This document shows, piece after piece, positions 31,151-43,788 of a stretch of 64,000 nt of DNA (within the stretch, counting starts at the first letter, position 1; the number at the start of each line of letters is the position of its first letter). The stretch is from Onchidella celtica (taxonomy: Eukaryota > Mollusca > Gastropoda > Systellommatophora > Onchidiidae), in assembly GCA_963931925.1 (NCBI GenBank), contig OZ007569.1, forward strand, positions 47,133,021 to 47,197,020, written 5' to 3'. Under the pieces are notes generated by a model, which searched no databases, was not told where the DNA came from, and saw nothing but the letters and a program-made list of their open reading frames with translations. The position numbers and the translations under genes are program-made.

Positions 31151-32514
31151 TGAGGAAAAAAAAAACTACAGGTTTTAAAAATTTAACAGATACCAAAATA
31201 CACCTCTTTTAAATATATGAACATGCTGATCATGACACCTGTGCTTTAAGTACTATATGTCATAGCCACTCTACAGTTTGAAGTCAATAGATACCCAACA
31301 AAAATAGTAACATACGAAAAAAATAATTACCATAAACTATTGAACTCCAAGGCTATGAAGACTTGTAGTAAATTTGTTTAATGAACTTACCGTGAAAAAT
31401 TATGGGAAAGCTTAACAGATAATGATGAGGATGAAAGCAGGTGTATTATCCTATTTGCATATTTGACCAGGCCTGCGGCCTGCGTATCGTTTTTTGTTGG
31501 GCAATAAAACTGACTGTCATCATTAATCAGACACTTTGGCTAAGTTAATGTCCTCCTGAGAGGAAAATGCCGTTAATTGGGCTTCTCGTGCCGATCTGTT
31601 TTTACAGACTATAGTCGAGTGTCCCGGCAAATCACATGGGATCGCCACTCCTGCCCGTGCGACTGTGGGTCAATGCACTTATTGTAGCATTTCTCTTTTC
31701 TAAGTGGTTTTGTTTATAAGCTTGAAATGTGGTACAGGTATTACATTCCGCAAACATTTTACCTATCTATCCTCATAGCAGCTGTACTTTCATTAACTTT
31801 ATTGGAATTTGCCTTCTTTTCTTTTTTTTTTTTAGTTGAATGGGTGCACATGACTCCAGCCAAGCAACCAACAGATGAGAATTTTCGATCAGAGAGTGTT
31901 CGTCTGCAGGACTTTTAACGGTAATGTAATCTATATGTAATATCCTAACATTTGAATGGATGGATGCACTATAGTAATGTGTTTATCTGCCGTCTCATTT
32001 TTATTTTTATTTTATTTGATTGATGACTGTCAATTCTGAAAATAATTCATTTCAATAAATAGAAGTGTAGGAAAAATAATTGGCCGACTAATGTAATTTT
32101 ATTTTTATTTTTTTGGAAACCCATTTGAATATCACTATATAGATCTGATCCGAGACACAGAATACCGAGACGGACCATTCCTACTTTCACTATTGTCCAC
32201 AATTGCGCGCATAAAATTATAAATAGGGTGAGTACTGCGCACAAAGCTCTGCGGTGCTAGTCTGTTTCGTTCAGTTATGACGAAGGGGTGTGGTGCGAAC
32301 TGCTACATTGTTGGCATGGATGATACGCGCGCGTCGACGGGAGGAATTAGGCGTATTGAACGGTCTCGGTATCTTGTGTCTCGGATCTGATGAAAGCACC
32401 ATGTACTTTTTAATACAAGGGCATTATCTGTGTTTTCGAGTTTTGTGTTCCTGGTTAACGGTGTGTCCGCATGATATAGGGCCACTTTCCAAGTTCTCAT
32501 GTTGTTGTTTTATT
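31151..32514. other. No recognised gene
   Basis: AT-rich stretch with short ORFs only. No repeat family or RNA gene was identified. Confidence 0.4.
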
Positions 32515-32910
32515 CGGGGGTTGGAGGGGGGAGGTATTGGGGGAGGGGGGCAGGCTTTATTTAAGCTTGATACTCGGAACTTCATCAATTAAAATTTCAC
32601 GATGAAATTTGAGAGTTCCGTATAAAATTGTTTTATCTGTCTCTTCTTCATTAAGCCTCTTGATTCCTTGAGGAAAATAGGGCCGCAACAACACTCTTCC
32701 AATGCACGCGGTCAAAATATCTTCTGTATAGATCTAGAAATAATTGTGTAAGTGTGTAAAGTAAAAATCTTTAAATCAGCGGTAGGTTTCAGCCTGTTTC
32801 AGGAAGGATACGCGGCGGATTTTATAGATGATTTATTTACATCTTTTATTTTTCATGATTGTCAATGAAATATGTCACACAGTTCTGGACCCAAGGATCT
32901 TTTCTAGTGC
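32515..32910 (-). mobile_element. LINE 3' end fragment (copy G)
   Basis: Colinear with copies E and F: a G-rich run, TTTATTTAAGCTTGATACTC, CTTCATCAATTAAAATTTCA, then GTTTCAGGAAGGATACGCGG and AATATGTCACACAGTTCTGG. An unrelated stretch near 32635-32690 interrupts it. Confidence 0.5.
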
Positions 32911-35119
32911 ATTTTATGCCCCGTGTGTAAACAAGGTGAGAGAAACACCCCAGGGGTTCAGTTTGGCCTTGACTGCAACTGTTGCATTATCCACTGTATT
33001 AGATTTTATACAAACAATCAAACCTACATAATAAATATCTATACTATTGTATTGTTCAACGTCACGAAATTACACACATTCATTCTTAGATCTGTTCTGA
33101 AAATTTCCTCAACAGATTTTGTCCATACATTGAATATTGTATTTTATATAAATTTTTAAAACTTCACATATAAGGATTGTGTGCATTTCTGTGAAAAAGA
33201 AAATACATGTATCTAAAAAAAAATTTTTTTTTAACTTTAAAAATCCTCTAGAAAAAATGACAAAAAATAAGGAACGAAGAAGCCTACCGAGTTCCATCTA
33301 ATATGTCCAGAACTTTTTTGAGAATGTATTTATGTGTGTGTGTGTGTGTGTCTGGGTGTGAATTGTTTTGAACAATTTTGAGAGAACGGCCATTATTGTT
33401 AGAACAAGGCATTGTTTGCCTTGGTACGTCATTCATAAACATGTGATTTTGGCAGTTCATAGATATTTCTTGGAACTGAAACTTTCAGACATGTACATGA
33501 AAGATATAATTTGTAATTGAGAGATACCCACCACCCATAGTTTGTTGTTTTTTTTTTCTGAAATTGTGATTCTCACTGACGCGCAATCCCTTAAACACAA
33601 GAGTTAAAATACCAATAAAAATTTTAGTTTGTCTGACAATTTCTGGCAGTAAAGAGTAAGAGACAAAAAGGCAAGTCAGCATGTCGTGCTAAAACTAAAA
33701 GGTGAATACAAAATGAACATGTTTGAAATCAAAGATGAAACAAAATAAAATTGTTAGAATGCACCGACATAGAAACACGTTGTTCTTTTTACATGATGAT
33801 CACAGTGTTAAAAAATGAGAGAGGAATCTTAGTCTCGCTGCGTTTAATGACTGTTTAACATTAGTCCTAATTAAGAGGCACTCGTGTTCAGTTCAATACT
33901 TATCACCAACACAAATAAAATGTAAATTTTAAAACCTGGTCAACACCCTATAAACTGTTACCCGGCTTTGCACTGATGAATAGTGATGAACTCAAAGTTC
34001 ATGTAGTTGTCGAGAAGCACTACTGACGGCAACAGGGCTCAAAATCGAATTTATGGTGTGTTTCTTTTTAACTTTTCATAGTTATTCTTAATTTCACTGA
34101 TATCTTCGACAAGAAAAGGCCCAGTGCTAACTAAGGTGAGCAGGCCATAACAATGAACATTTCTTTGATTTTTGTTCCTTATGCATTATACACCTTTCTT
34201 TGGCCATTCGCAAGTGTCATTCAACTGCTCTTTCCATGCTGACAGGTCCGGCTTACTTCATGATTCCATAAGCTCGATGTCAGTTGCACCCAAATTCAAG
34301 ACGGCCGACTCACACTGGAAATAGGCCACACAACAAACGTTGTATGTAAAGTTAACTGTCTCATATGCTTCTACATCTCAAAATACTTAGTTATGATGTT
34401 GGAAAGAATACGTCTTCAACACGAAGTGTTTTGAAGACAAATGAAAATTCAAAATGGCTGCCAAATTCAAGCTCGCCGCCATTGTGATTGTTCCTACAAC
34501 TGTGTAGAAAAATGGCATGGAAACTGACTATTATATAATACATAAAATATCTGAAATTTTCTATCTTTTATGATCCTGTCAGGAAAAATAATTTTGCATT
34601 GTTTTAGAGTGTAAAAGGGAGGAAGGAAAAACAAAAAAGGGGGGGGGGGGTCAGCAACACTCCGGCCCGGGATTGTGCACTTTTTTGTTTTCGTGTGCCA
34701 AACTTGTCATCCTGACTTGGACGAATTTTTCAATTATGAGAATCGGCCACTCCCTACACCCATCGTCAACAGTGGAGAACTGTACGGAACTCAGAAAGCA
34801 AATATTATCAACATGATATGCAGAGATTCATAGAGATGAAATGATGACAATCACAAGTTGATGAACTGTTTATAGAATTTTCTGCCTTTGCTCGTTGTTT
34901 CTATCCAAAAGAAGCCACATTTCCGGGGTACTCCGAAATCAGTTTTGCCGAATAGCTTTGATGTACCTGCACAGAGATGATGTGCACTACTTGATATAGT
35001 CTTTGATCAATTACGTCTGGCATTCGAAGGCTTAAAACGTGAGAGAGGTCAAGAGCGGATGTAAAGTGACACTAATTGGAAAGGTGTCGAAGAGTTGGCC
35101 CACAGTGTTACAAAACAAT
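32911..35119. other. No recognised gene
   Basis: About 2.2 kb of AT-rich sequence up to the breakpoint of the inverted duplication, including a GT microsatellite near 33335 and a poly-G run near 34640. No coding signal was recognised. The breakpoint itself is blunt, with only a G of microhomology. Confidence 0.4.
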
Positions 35120-36344
35120 GACCCCAAAGGTGCACCTGCAGAGTATGCCAGTAGTGGACGTACCATTTAGGCGAGTGGCCGTGGACTTAGTAGGACCTAT
35201 CGACCCCCCAAGTGAAGGTGGACATCGGTATATCCTGGTGTATATAGACTACGCTACTCGTTACCCCGAAGCCACACCCTTGAAGAAGATCGACGCAGAA
35301 ACGGTAGCAGAAGCCTTAGTGAACATCTACAGCCGTTTGGGTGTGCCCGAAGAGATCTTGTCGGACCAAGGGACCCAGTTTATGTCAGATGTCATGAAGG
35401 AAACGAATAGACTACTGGGAATTCGACAGTCGACCACTACAGTCTACCACCCTATGTGCAACGGGTTGGTGGAGCGATTCAACGGCACACTGAAGAAAAC
35501 ATTGAGACGACTGTGCGCAGAGCAACCCAAGCAGTGGCACAGATACATCAACCCGCTGCTCTTCGCATATCGTGAAGTTCCTCAAGAGTCGACCAAGTTT
35601 TCCCCATTCGAGTTGCTGTATGGGAGAACTGTGAGAGGACCAATGCACATCTTACGACAACTATGGACCAAGGATGTAGAGGAGCCGGAAACGAAGACCA
35701 GTTACCAGTACGTCATGGAACTACGTGAGAGGCTGGAGGACATATGGAAGTTAGCGACGGAAGAACTCTCCAAGGCTCAAGGTAGACAGAAGACCTACTA
35801 CGACCGGAAGGCGCGAGAGAGGAAGTTCCGCCCCGGAGATGAAGTGTTGGTGCTACTGCCGACGAACACTAACAAGCTCCTAGTCCAATGGAAGGGACCA
35901 TATAAGGTATTCTTAGTTGTCGGTGTTAACGACTATAGAATCAAGATGGGTGCAAAAGAAAAGACCTTGCACGCCAACCTCCTCAAGAGATACATTCCAA
36001 GGACGTCAAAAGCAGCAGCAGTGGCAATGGAACCGAGACCTATTGTGACCGAGATGTGTGGGATGGACAACAGTAGGAGAGATACCATGCCTGAACATGT
36101 CAACGTCATAAAGGACGGCGGCGGTGATAGTGCTGAGACTGTACTGGCAGAGGACGACCTGATAGACAAGAGTCAACCCGTGGAGTCAGCTAGCATGACA
36201 GTTATCGAGGACTGCGACCTGGAAGGCGACAACGGTGGAACGACGGAGGACCTTGCCGACCTAGGAAGCTGGAACCAGAATGAAGGCTACAGAGATGTCC
36301 AGTATGGAACGCAACTGACGTCGGAACAACGTCAAGAACTCTGA
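35120..36344 (+). pseudogene. Integrase core remnant of element 1 copy
   Basis: Starts abruptly at TPKVHLQSM and retains all three integrase catalytic acids (in AVDLVGP, LSDQGTQF and GLVERFNG) and the GPY/F module. The zinc-binding domain is missing. An open frame can be traced upstream to an ATG at 35076, but those codons are unrelated host sequence. It ends at the same TGA as the left copy. Confidence 0.9.
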
Positions 36345-37688
36345 GATGTGGTGAAGGATTACCAACACGTCTTCACCAATCTCCCTGGATGCTGCCAGTT
36401 GGGTGAACATCGCATCGACCTTACGACAGAAGTACCAGTTCGTCAACGACCATACCCGGTGCCCTACGCAATGCGCGACTCATTGAAGGAGGAGCTTAGC
36501 ACCATGGAACGGCTGGGCATCATTCGAAGGAGCTCATCAGCTTATGCTTCACCTATTGTTGTCGTCAAGAAGAAGGACGGATCCAACCGAGTCTGCATCG
36601 ACTACAGGAGGTTAAACAAGATCACAGTATTCGACCCTCATCCGACAGCAGCGCCATTAGAAGTGTTTCAGAGTCTCTCGAGAGGAAAATTATTCTCTCG
36701 GATTGACCTGAGCAAGGGATACTGGCAAGTGAAAGTTCGAGAGCAAGACATTCCCAAGACGGCGTTCGTCACCATGGGCGAACACTATGAATTCATTCGG
36801 ATGCCTTTTGGGATGATGAACTCAGGAGCCACACTGAACAGGATCGTAAAGCCATTGATCCGTGGAATGAACAATGTGACAGCACATGTGGACGACCTGC
36901 TGATTCATACAGAGACATTCGACGAGCATGTGAAGACTCTCAAGGACTTACTGCAGAGGATGGACCAAGCTGGATTAACTGCAAGACCATCGAAGTGTCT
37001 GATTGGAACGTCTGAAGTAGACTTTGTTGGACACTTAGTGGGAGAAGGTATGATTGGCCTGTTAGAAGAGAATGTATGTAAGGTACGAGACGCACCCAGA
37101 CCCACCACTAAGAAGGAAGTGAAAGCATTCTTAGGATTAGTGGGATATTACCATGAATTTATTCCTAACTTTTCAGCGATTGCATCACCATTGTCTGATT
37201 TACTTAGAAAGGGTCAGCCCAATATAGTTCAGTGGGATGAAACGCAGGAGAAAGCGTACACCTCTTTGAAGAATGTCATTATCTCCAAACCCGTGTTATG
37301 TTTGCCAGATTTTTCCAAAGAGTTTGTCTTAGCAACTGATGCATCAGATCGCGGATTAGGCGCTAGTCTTATGCAGGAACACGAGGGAAAGTTATACCCT
37401 GTGGCATATGCTAGTCGTAAGCTATTGCCTCGTGAGACAAAATATTCGGTCTCAGAGCGAGAATGTTTAGCTATTGGTTGGGCTGTAAAAAAGTTTACTT
37501 TGTATTTGTATGGAAAGGAGTTTGTGCTCCAAACTGACCATCGGTCATTAGAGTTTTTGAACTCTGCCAAGTTTGACAGTTCAAAGTTATTACGATGGAG
37601 TTTATTTTTACAGTCTTATCGATTCAGGATTCACTACGTAAAAGGCAGAGAAAATGTCTGTGCCGATTTCCTGAGCAGGGTATTTTAA
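36345..37688 (+). pseudogene. RT-RNase H of truncated element 1 copy
   Basis: The same protein as 5287-6630, with the HVDD motif and full RNase H. The domains are intact, but there is no promoter LTR upstream and the TGA at 36342-36344 separates it from integrase, so autonomous expression is not expected. Confidence 0.9.
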
Positions 37689-38458
37689 AGTAGTACACTA
37701 TCAGTGAAATGCATTGTAACCCATACTTTTGCCTACTAGATGAATTTCTAGGACGGCAGTATTGTACTGTAATTGGGGACGTAGTTCATCTGTGACTGAA
37801 TATTGAATTGATGGCTGATAGAGAGTCATGATGTGTTAGTCACATTTTGATTTTATGCTATGTCATATTAGTTACCAATGGAACTTGGTGTAATTTTTGG
37901 AAAATGTAACCCAAATGGGGACTGCGAGCAAGCAGTGTTTGTGTTATATTGCAATGTTGTAACTTGTTTTGACCTAATATGATGAAGAAAAGACCCTAAT
38001 CAGTGGTCGGTATGTATTGGTATTTTTGCCATTGTACGTATGAGTTATACATTTTGGAGATAACCATGTTATGTACAACAAGTTATATGCTATGATTCGT
38101 GCACGAAGCATTATGTAAACGACGGGCCATCGTTTCACCTTATATGATTTGTAATAATATCATTGACCATTGTTTCACCACAGTGGTGGCGTTGTGTTAT
38201 TTTGACTAGTAGGCCTACTGTTTACTATTGGGAAGCAATGACGGTATTGTATTAGTTATGGTATTAGTGATACAAAGTACACTGCATTGTATTGTATTTG
38301 TGATGACATTCGGGAAGACACTGAAATTGTTATTAATTGTAATAGAATTAGCAACTACCTTTGTGAGATTGGGAGTGCTATAAGATTATTTCAAGATATT
38401 GCAGACGCTGAATAATGGTTTTGGAGTTGAAAGATATTCAACTTAAATTGGGGAGTTG

Positions 38459-39078
38459 TGTAGCATCTGCGGGCTACCCCTTGCCCTCCCCCGGTTTTGT
38501 TGTTGTGCTGGTGGCTGAGCATGTGTCCACTACTTTTTTCATTTTATTGTTGACTATTGCCAGAGTGTACTGTACTCCGTGACCTGACCTTCTTTTCTAG
38601 TGAGTAGTTTTTTTCCTCGCTCGCTTGTTGTCAGGTGTTTTGACTCGTTAAGTAAATATTAGTATGTTCCCGAACATTCGATAACGTTGTGGAAACGAAT
38701 GTTTACGCCAGATTTGGCCTTGAGTGATGTAACCTGATGACGTATTGATGCGTGATTGGTTAGTTTGTGCGAGGGCAAAGGTAACGTTTATTTCGGGAGC
38801 TTTCTGTAGGGATGTTTATATATATAGACCTGTGTGAGTGGTTGGGGGGTGAGTAAGTGAGTTTCCTTTTGTGTGGCGTAGATATTTAGGTTCGCTGGTG
38901 TCTTCCTAGTAATTTATTGTTCACTATACAGTTATTAAACTTTAGTATTATTTAATCTATCGTCGGATCTCGTTTTATTTATTTTACAGCTGTAATAGTT
39001 TCGTTTTCTAAAGGGTTGTAGTTAGATCAACTAACTCCCCCCCTACTATAACGTACTAGAACAACCTCAGCTGTTACA
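38459..39078 (+). repeat. 3' LTR in the truncated copy
   Basis: The reverse complement of 3897-4516 and identical to it at the three sites that distinguish the two LTRs of element 1. In sense orientation TATATATATAGACC near 38818 may act as TATA box and ATTAAA near 38935 may be the polyadenylation signal. Confidence 0.92.
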
Positions 39079-39234
39079 TCTTTCTTGGACCGAGGCCGGA
39101 GCTCTGCTAATTTCTTGATGCTCTCCATCCAGATTGTGACAATGCCTATGTCTGAGAAAACCCATTATGTGGTTCAGTCGCTGGAACATTTTGTGGAATT
39201 TTTCGTTTTCCATTGTTCACTAAATCCCCAACTA

Positions 39235-40130
39235 CTCACTGAAGATACCATATCCTGAGCAACTATAACTTACATTTTTTTCTTTGAAGTAAAATTTTCT
39301 AAGTAGGAAAAAAACCCAAAATAAAACAAAAAAGCCTTTCATTGTGGATTTGCAGGACAAGCAACATTCGGCCAATGCGCCGTGGAACCCAAATTTAAAC
39401 TCATGGTCAGGCTTAAAAAAAATCATGAAACTCCATGAACTGTTGCAGTGACTTCACTCTCTATCTAACAAGGAATACAGTATTGTTCACAGTTGCATCC
39501 CTGGCCACAATGGTACCAAAAGAAATGAAACAGGAAAGAAACATTAAAGCGTCCACCAGAACACCTGACAATACCTCACACTGACTTTAAAGCTGCAATG
39601 AATAAATTCATTGAATCGAGATGGCAGGAAAGATAGGACGTATATAAATAAACTACACTTTGTCCAAGACCAACGTGGACAGTGGGGGCAGCGAAATCTG
39701 AGACATGGGATTTTCATACCCACATCAGGCATTGTTTCTTATTCGGGGGAGAAGATCCTCCCGAATGTGTGACATGTAGTTGTCAATTATCAATAAACCA
39801 TATTTTAACAGAAAATATGTAAATTTCAGGCACACCGGAAGAAGACACTATGCCTGTGGATCTATCAGAGAAATATTGTTTTATACTCTCTGATGTGGAA
39901 CCACAGTGCATTTTGTCCATTCTGATGGAAGTTAAGAACTACATCTTGATTTAAATATTTTTTGAAACCTTTACCAATGTAATCAATTCTATATGGAACA
40001 AATCAATTCTAGTCGTCGAATTTGAAAAGATGAAGCCCTGAATATCAACCTAAATAAAATACCCCCCCCCCAAAAAAAAGGTGCAAAGTGTCCATTATCG
40101 TGCCGACGGACCGTAAAACTCAAACTCCAA
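39235..40130 (+). mobile_element. LINE fragment, inverted duplicate of copy C
   Basis: The mirror of 2845-3740 with the same decayed RNase H and tail. Confidence 0.6.
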
Positions 40131-40784
40131 CTCAGAATCATCCTAAAACCACAGAGGACCATAACAATTGCTTGCGTCAGTTAATGCCTTTCCTTACCGA
40201 TCTAAAGCTTTATGAAAAGATAAAGAGAAGTCTACAGTCTTCTCCAACTTGGCCACAGTTTTAAATTAAATAATTTTATACATATTACAAATTAGGCAAA
40301 CATGAACGTAAACCATCTAAGATAAAGCTGGATCTAAAGGATGAAAAAAAAAAGTCTTCGAGTCTTCATTATACAGGTCACATTTAAAAAATAAAACGAA
40401 TTAGCCAAAAATCGACTTCAAATTCTAGACGTATATAATTTATCTCACGCTAGACCTACAACTGTTGTCATCAGGGGAGTATATATGATAGGAAAAAATA
40501 AAATTTATGAAAATCAATAACTTAAGTTTACAAAATACCAACTGCAAGCAGTCAATTTTATGACCATACCTATAGTGTATCCTTATTGTGTATCGCTATG
40601 TTTTAGTACGATCGGGCCTACTTCTAGATCTTGTACCAAATTAAACTATAACGGTTATGGAGTTATCCTAGGTTTGAATTGATCGTGAACAATGCGTCGA
40701 TCATTGTCGGATATACGGTTTTATGACAGCTGTGAATACAAGCTTACAATAGCGAAGCAATGTGAATAAAAAAGATTAAATCTG

Positions 40785-41990
40785 ATGCTGAAGCAAATTT
40801 GATAAAACCTACGAAATCAATCAATAGTCTGTTACAACGTCTTCATACACTGTCCAACAGAGAATATGGAATTGTTCTGTGTTGGGTCCCTGGCCACACT
40901 AGCATCAAGGGAAATGGACCAGCAGACACCCTGGCTAAGGAAACATTGAAATTTCTCCAGAACACATACAAATATCACACACTGACTTTAAACCTGCTAT
41001 TAATAACTTCATTAAATCGAGTGGGCGGGAATGATGGGATGTACAAACCTCAAATAAGCTACACTTTATCCAAGACCAACTTAGACAATGGACTCAAACA
41101 TGCCTCTCAACAAAATCAGAGAGATGAAACTGTCCTTGGCAGACTCCGTCTGGGTAATGTGCACCTCACACACCGATTTTGACTTAGGGGGGAAGACTTC
41201 CCCCCCCCTCCCCCGCCCCCCGAATGCATGGCACGCAATTGCCAACTATGAACAAAGCATATTTTAACTGAATGTGTAGACTCCATACAAATCCGAAGAA
41301 GGCACTATGCCTGCGGAGCCATGAAAGAATTATTTCCTGGGGTGGACCTGCAACGCATGCTGTCCTTTTGAGAGAGACTAAGCCCCATAACTTGATTTAA
41401 CAATTTATACCCGTTTACAAAATTTTTTTTCAAATCCGTAGAACAATTTTGAGAATTTGACCAATGTGATTAAATGATATGAATGTACGGGTTTAATTAT
41501 ATTGTTAAACATAAAGGCCCTGAATACGAAACATAAATAAAATGTGCAACCAAATAGACAATGAAGGGCGCAAAGTGGCCGGGTTGTATGACATTTGGAG
41601 CACTACTGCAGATCAAAGAAAGCCGGCATGTGACATTTGGAGCACTAGCATTTGGGCTGTGATTTTATCAATTAATCTTTAATCAACCTGTTGACTATCG
41701 ATTACTCTACGAATATTTTGCAATAACTTGCCTTGGGTACCACAGGGGTAGAAAGTTCCTTTATAGGCCTAATACTAACCCTAACCCTACTCCTAATACC
41801 AGCAGCGGTATAGGTGCGCCAAATGTCATACTGAAATTTTATTAATTTTTGGTAGTGCTCCAAATGTCATACTGCAATTTGACCTAGGTTTAGGCAGTGC
41901 TCCAAATGTCATGTTTTAAAAATTTTGGTGCTCCAAACGTCATGCTAACAGTGGCCGTTATCGTGCCGGGGTGCCATAAAACCCAAAAAG
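40785..41990 (+). mobile_element. LINE fragment, inverted duplicate of copy B
   Basis: The mirror of 985-2190. It includes the RNase H remnant at 40799-41182 and the nested miniature transposon at 41574-41957. Confidence 0.65.
41574..41957. mobile_element. MITE, inverted duplicate
   Basis: The mirror of 1018-1401 including both 8-bp target duplications (AGTGGCCG in this orientation). Confidence 0.75.
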
Positions 41991-42306
41991 TGTTCTCTTA
42001 GCACACGACACGATGTCCTTGTAGTCCACAATCGAGAGAAGGAAGTGCTGGAAAAAGAAATCGTTCGTGACGAATGTGTTGGATATTATGTAATATAGCC
42101 GATCGCATGACATCTTGTGACCGCAAATGCTATAACATACTCTCATTTTACATTAAAAAGTATCAGTTTTTGTATAATACGATTGTGCGACTTCTAATGT
42201 GACTTTTAATTGTGAGAAACCTACTTCTGCATAAGTCTTTATTTCAAGCGGTTCCTTGTCGCAAGTACACTTTGTCCTGTAAACTATAATAGCCGTTGAG
42301 ATCATC

Positions 42307-42810
42307 ACATTGTTTACTTGACTATTTTTCACTGTCAAGGTGTCGCATATATTTCCAGTGCACATGTAACAGTCTAGCGGGGCGATGTGACCTGACGCGC
42401 GTGGCAGGTCAAAGATATTTACTAAATGCGACGTTGTGAAACCCCCATGCCTCTCACATAGGTTTTTTCCCCGGGGGGGAGGGGGGGGGGCACCCTCCTA
42501 TGTGTAGCATATTATTGTCAATTACCAATAAGCCATAGTTCAATTGAGAGCATCACATTTTCTACTTGACTAATTTTCACATTTAACTTGACGCATATTA
42601 TTATTTCCAGTGCACATGTAACAGCCTAGCGGGGCGATGTGACTCGACGCGCGTGGCGGTGCAAAGATATTAACTAAATGCGACGTTGTGAAACCCCCAA
42701 GCCTCTCACACAGTTTTTTTCCTGGGGGGGGGGGGCGGAGGGGGGGGGGGTCGCATCCCCCTACTGTGTGGCATGTTAATGTTAACTACCAATAAACCAT
42801 AGTTTAATTG
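42307..42810. repeat. 252-bp tandem pair, inverted duplicate
   Basis: The mirror of 165-668. Confidence 0.8.
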
Positions 42811-43142
42811 AATGAAAGGGTTTCATGCCTATGCAGAGAAAGCACTATGCCTTCGAATCCATGAAAGAATTATTTTCGGACGTGGATTCGCAGCGCGTAT
42901 TGTCCTTTCTGAAAGAGTAAAATTGTTCCTATTCTAATATACTTCTCTTATGTGGAGCGACACAGATGGCGATCTTCAGAGGAAGAGTGAGTTCTTTCAT
43001 TCGATGTTTCGGCCTTTAACTTCCTGACATCTTCTAAAACCCAGGCCACAAAGAGGTTTGATTTGAGGTCTTTATTTTAGGAGGTTCGCTGCCCTTGGCA
43101 TTTACACCTCACTTTACTTGTTTTATTATTTCTTGTTCTGGC

Positions 43143-43162
43143 GGGGGGGGGGGGGGGGGGGG
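43143..43162. repeat. Poly-G run of 20
   Basis: The longest homopolymer G tract in the window, located at the end of the SINE at 43205-43530. It could form a G-quadruplex and is a likely sequencing weak point. Confidence 0.9.
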
Positions 43163-43204
43163 AGATGATATAGATAAATTTTAATCTATTAATTTCAATT
43201 TTGC

Positions 43205-43530
43205 CCGGGCAGCGGCCTTTCGGCCTGCTATTTACGATTTCCAACTGCCAAGGTATCTTTAACGTGCGCAACGTGCACACGGGCCCTCCGAATTTTTTCG
43301 TCCTTATCCGAGAAGACTAGGTACTCGATCCTACCCCCCAATAGGACCAGGGACTTGAAAATATGAGAAAAATCCAATTTCCAAGAACTACTCGATCCTA
43401 CCCCCCAATAGGACCAGGGACTTGAAAATATGAGAAAAATCCACTTTCCAACATGCCTGCACTGCCCGGGTTTAGAACCCGGGACCCTTGGCATGAGAGG
43501 CGAGCACCTTGCCTCTAGACCACCTTGCCA
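43205..43530 (-). mobile_element. tRNA-derived SINE (copy 2) with internal duplication
   Basis: The minus-strand head has A box GTGGTCTAGAGG (43512-43523) and B box GGGTTCTAAACC (43469-43480), then the core shared with 16180-16410 (GGAGGGCCCGTGTGCACGTT, GCGCACGTTAAAGATACC). A 67-bp segment of the body is duplicated in tandem (43322-43388 and 43389-43455) with few differences. The longer body distinguishes it from copy 1. Confidence 0.8.
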
Positions 43531-43544
43531 CAAAGAGGTCATGA

Positions 43545-43645
43545 CTCGGCTTTTTTAAAATTTTCGTCCCCAGGATTAGGGTTTGAACCAGTGCGGCTGG
43601 TTTTTGGTGCAAGTGTCTTATCCATTCTGCCGATTCTGCCACTGG
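43545..43645 (-). mobile_element. tRNA-like SINE head
   Basis: On the minus strand TGGCAGAATCGGCAGAATGG (A-box-like) is followed about 40 bp later by GGTTCAAACCCTAATCC (good B box). It sits immediately next to the previous SINE head, so this is a second, different tRNA-type promoter. No body was traced. Confidence 0.5.
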
Positions 43646-43788
43646 TTATATGGTATTATTTTAAGCTCTATGAATTTAGTGTTCATTTCTTTTACATCAA
43701 ATCCAGCAGGAAAATATTCCGTTGTTTTTTGCTATTTCCATAAGTGTACTTCTTAATTTTCCTGCCACTTAGATTTCTACGGGAGAGA

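Larger units (their letters stand above)
35120..39078 (+). mobile_element. 5'-truncated copy of element 1
   Basis: The inverted duplicate of 3897-7855. It keeps the C-terminal two thirds of integrase, RT, RNase H and the 3' LTR (38459-39078) but lacks the 5' LTR, primer site, Gag, protease and integrase zinc site. The truncation comes from the duplication breakpoint and not from transposition, since the flanking host sequence beyond the LTR is duplicated too. Confidence 0.95.
35120..42974 (-). repeat. Right arm of the large inverted duplication
   Basis: This is the reverse complement of 1-7855. Sequence 5' of 35120 is unrelated to the corresponding integrase sequence of the left copy, so the retrotransposon is cut here. 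The LTR in this arm carries the variants of the left 3' LTR (3897-4516) and not those of 9866-10486, so the copy was made after the element inserted. Beyond 42974 the sequence would pair with bases outside the window. Confidence 0.95.
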
